Assembly: GCA_964389575.1 (NCBI GenBank) | Contig: CAYMFF010000006.1 | Location: 1-64,000, forward strand | DNA: 64,000 bases | Reading direction: 5' to 3' | Origin: JAGNRR01 sp964389575 | GTDB lineage: Bacteria; Bacteroidota; Bacteroidia; Chitinophagales; Chitinophagaceae | Shown here: one piece after another, positions 61,722 through 64,000 of the stretch | How the letters are laid out: each line of letters starts with the position of its first letter | Position numbering within the stretch: the first letter of the stretch is position 1 | Position numbers and translations under genes: made by a program | The notes under the pieces: generated by a model | The model's input: only the letters and a program-made list of their open reading frames with translations | What the model was told of the DNA's origin: nothing | Databases searched by the model: none

Positions 61722-63296
61722 ATGATATTTCGTTTGGTAATTATTTTTTCCCTTCTCAGTAATTTAGCGGTAGCGCAACAAAATACGATTCTATTAATAG
61801 CGGATGATGTAAGTCCAGATTATTTTGGATTTTATGCCAACAATGACACAGCGATTACGCCCGTGTTGAGCGAACTGGCTAATAAAGGGGTTGTTTTTGA
61901 TCGTGCATGGGCCTATCCAGTGTGCACTCCAACTCGAGCTTCCATGATGACAGGACGCTATGGCTTCAGAACTGGAATGGGTCATGTGGTTTCGGGTTCT
62001 AATACGAACCAATTAAATTTGTCAGAAACAAGTATCGCTAGTATTCTTCGGAATCAAACAGCACCGCAATATGCCACTGGCTTAGTTGGAAAATGGCATT
62101 TACATTCCGCACCCGGCAACCTAAACAATCCTAATATATTGGATTGGCAATATTACTCGGGCAACTTTGCTGGTGCGATTCAGGATTATTACAGTTATCA
62201 GAAAGTAACCAATGGGAGTTCAGCAACGGATACAACTTATGCGACTACATCCACTGTGAACGATGCCATAAGCTGGTTAGATACTTTGCCAGGCAATCAA
62301 CCTTTTTTCCTTTGGGTTGCTTTTAACGCTCCTCATACTCCGTTTCACAAACCACCTTCTAATCTAATTAGCGAGCCGAATCTGCCAGGAACAAATAATC
62401 ATATCAATAATAATCAAGCTCGATATTTTAAAGCATCTATTGATGCCATGGATTCTGAAATAGGTCGTCTTATGCAATATTTAAATGCAAACGGATTAAT
62501 GGATAGTACCAATATTATTTTCTTAGGGGATAATGGAACCTCTAATCAGATTTCTAAAAATCCGGTCAGTGGTCAGAGCAAAGGAACCCTTTATAATTAT
62601 GGTGTGGAAGTTCCAATGTTTATTTCGGGACCGGCCGTAATTTCTCCAAACAGACGAACCAATGAAATGGTAAGTAGTGTAGATATTTTTGCCACCGTGG
62701 CAGATTTAGCTGGCGCATCAACTTGGAACCCGAATAATGTAACAATGGATTCAAGAAGCTTATTGCCCATTATTAAAAATCAAACTAGCACGCATCGTGG
62801 CTATCAATTTTCAGAGCAATTTGGCCCTGGCACCGAGCCAAGAGATGGAAAAAGTATACGAAATCAAGATTATCATCTGATACGATTTGATTCTAATCTG
62901 ACACAAGAATTTTATCATATCGCCTCTGATACTTTTGAGACGAATGACCTCCTGTTAAACCAAACCAATATGACTAGTACTGATATTGCCAATTATCATT
63001 TGCTCTGCGACTCTCTCAATGCCTTAGTCGGTGGCATTAGTTGTTTACCACTTTCTAATTCAACTAATAGTTTATCAACTCAGCATTGCGAAATTTATCC
63101 AAACCCTGTTCAGAACAAACTATTCATATCATCTCAATATGAAATACATTCTGTTCTGATTTATGATATGCAAGGAAGATTACTTATTAGTAAAAAAGAA
63201 GAGAACATAAAGCATATTGATACACAAACATTATCAAAGGGTTACTATTTTATAAAATCGAACCACCAATCAGTACGACCTTTTGCAAAGTTTTAA
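61722..63296 (+). CDS. Secreted sulfatase with T9SS type A sorting domain
   Basis: A 524-residue arylsulfatase-family enzyme. Signal peptide MIFRLVIIFSLLSNLAVAQ. The active-site motif Cys68-Thr-Pro-Thr-Arg72 (VCTPTRASMMTGRYG) matches C-x-P-x-R; the Cys must be converted to formylglycine before or during export by a maturation enzyme not in this window. Metal ligands are IADDVSP (Asp28, Asp29) and LGDNGT. Other motifs: VGKWHLH and FNAPHTPFHKP. The C-terminus is a type A sorting domain (EIYPNPVQNKLFI). The substrate is probably a sulfated polysaccharide, by family. It ends in a 4-base convergent overlap with the MscS gene. Confidence 0.9.
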   Translation: MIFRLVIIFSLLSNLAVAQQNTILLIADDVSPDYFGFYANNDTAITPVLSELANKGVVFDRAWAYPVCTPTRASMMTGRYGFRTGMGHVVSGSNTNQLNLSETSIASILRNQTAPQYATGLVGKWHLHSAPGNLNNPNILDWQYYSGNFAGAIQDYYSYQKVTNGSSATDTTYATTSTVNDAISWLDTLPGNQPFFLWVAFNAPHTPFHKPPSNLISEPNLPGTNNHINNNQARYFKASIDAMDSEIGRLMQYLNANGLMDSTNIIFLGDNGTSNQISKNPVSGQSKGTLYNYGVEVPMFISGPAVISPNRRTNEMVSSVDIFATVADLAGASTWNPNNVTMDSRSLLPIIKNQTSTHRGYQFSEQFGPGTEPRDGKSIRNQDYHLIRFDSNLTQEFYHIASDTFETNDLLLNQTNMTSTDIANYHLLCDSLNALVGGISCLPLSNSTNSLSTQHCEIYPNPVQNKLFISSQYEIHSVLIYDMQGRLLISKKEENIKHIDTQTLSKGYYFIKSNHQSVRPFAKF

Positions 63297-64000
63297 TCAG
63301 TTACTAATTGCTGATGCACGTAGTTAAAAATATGTTCTTTAATAATGCGTTCGGTGCGTTTATTCTCGGTAAAAATCACCTTACCGGAACCTTCCATGCT
63401 GGACTTGATTAAAAAGGTAATTGTATACTCGACATTATCATCTTTTAAATCTGTTTTATAGATATTAATTACTGGGTCATCGCTTAATTCATGATCAGTC
63501 AATAAATTATTGCCACACTCTTCACGAATAAATTGTTTGAGCGCATCAATGTCAAATACATAATGCTGTTTAATCCAAAAAGTAAGATAGATACTAATAA
63601 ACTGCCGTTTACTATGGTTCACCACTGTATTGTTTATTAAGTCACTATTCGGAATAATAAACTCCTCGCCTTTTAGTGATTTAAGAATTGTGTATCTCGG
63701 TTCAATTTTCCACACTTTACCGGTATGACCATTAACCGTAATATAATCTTTAATCATTATCTCCTGCTCCATATTAATAATCATAGAAGCTAAAAAATCA
63801 TTGATAATATTTCGAAATGCGAAACCAACTGCAGCAACCGAAATGGCAAAACCAGTTTTAGCCCAGTCGCTTAATTCTACATTCCAACCATATACCAGCC
63901 ATAGATAAATCGCCACTGGAATAATTGAATATTTTAAGGTAGCAAATACAAATAGTACAATCTGATCATCAAGTACAGTTTCGGTTTTGCGCACTCTAGG
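63293..64000 (-). CDS. Mechanosensitive ion channel (MscS family), 5' end cut by window edge
   Basis: C-terminal part of an MscS-type channel that opens under membrane tension. Visible: membrane helices (VLFVFATLKYSIIPVAIYLW), the pore-lining/beta-domain hallmark GFAISVAAVGFAFRNIINDF with GFAFRNIINDF, then VNGHTGKVWKIEPRYTIL, EEFIIPNSDLINNTVVNHS and a C-terminal alpha/beta domain. The frame is open through the right edge (bases 63995-64000 are in frame), so the GTG at 63994 is not a credible start and the N-terminus is missing. Confidence 0.88.
   Translation of the reverse strand, partial: PRVRKTETVLDDQIVLFVFATLKYSIIPVAIYLWLVYGWNVELSDWAKTGFAISVAAVGFAFRNIINDFLASMIINMEQEIMIKDYITVNGHTGKVWKIEPRYTILKSLKGEEFIIPNSDLINNTVVNHSKRQFISIYLTFWIKQHYVFDIDALKQFIREECGNNLLTDHELSDDPVINIYKTDLKDDNVEYTITFLIKSSMEGSGKVIFTENKRTERIIKEHIFNYVHQQLVTD

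Noticed and set aside
1..64000. CRISPR arrays, rRNA and tRNA genes
   Set aside because: No regularly spaced repeats, no rRNA sequence and no cloverleaf-like segment with a T-loop motif was found in the intergenic regions.

Overview
The window is a chromosomal segment of a Bacteroidota bacterium, probably a metagenome or draft assembly because it contains two gaps of exactly 100 N (6048-6147 and 55547-55646). The phylum call rests on several things. There is an adjacent PorU-PorV pair of the type IX secretion system (T9SS) and four exported proteins ending in type A T9SS sorting domains. There is also a fused SecDF, a SusC/OmpA-type TonB-dependent receptor with an N-terminal carboxypeptidase-like domain, the bacillithiol deacetylase BshB1, DUF4294/DUF3667/DUF819 proteins, AT-rich DNA, and promoters of the TTTG-N19-TAnnTTTG type. 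I cannot place it below phylum. No rRNA, tRNA or CRISPR array was seen.

Layout. 1-3720: a SulP transporter running off the left edge, a VOC protein, a hypothetical protein, a sirtuin without zinc cysteines and a lipoprotein. 3733-11144: two paralogous BNR/sortilin-like exported proteins bracketing a three-gene heptose-type operon (gmhA-like isomerase, degenerate nucleotidyltransferase, HAD phosphatase). 11246-25182: mostly housekeeping (secDF, TonB receptor, AlkD, DUF819, purD, DUF4294, bshB1, L,D-transpeptidase, aspartate aminotransferase, LOG protein, ispD). 25184-31503: the T9SS sortase PorU (long form) and outer-membrane PorV. 31652-35903: tyrS, a phosphodiesterase, a kinase-like protein and small proteins.

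35904-43309 is an accessory region. A cytoplasmic AAA ATPase / subtilisin-like protease pair (36986-40419) sits between two repeat-rich, gene-poor stretches. The left one holds a 190-bp duplication, two decayed secreted-protein genes, a 3' fragment of an alkylation-repair gene and perfect hairpins. The right one holds a Flavo-1-like structured element, inverted copies of CTTCGACAAGCTCAG around a GC-richer PLP-enzyme gene, small hairpins inside that gene, and a long imperfect palindrome.

45974-54696 is a block of six same-strand genes of no known function: a coiled-coil protein, two uncharacterised soluble proteins, a divergent AAA ATPase and two membrane proteins. A stand-alone S23/four-helix-bundle gene flanked by inverted and direct repeats interrupts it. 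This block and the AAA-protease pair are the best candidates for undescribed systems. 54700-63296 is a run of exported proteins: a nonsense-split lipoprotein, a gapped lipoprotein, M23 peptidase, a secreted pyruvate-phosphate-dikinase-like protein, an NTF2-like lipoprotein, a YiiX-like hydrolase and a sulfatase. A partial MscS channel ends the window.

How they work together: SecDF helps export across the inner membrane, PorV carries T9SS cargo to the sortase PorU, and at least four cargo proteins of that route are encoded here. Function statements rest on motifs read by eye; no database search was possible.
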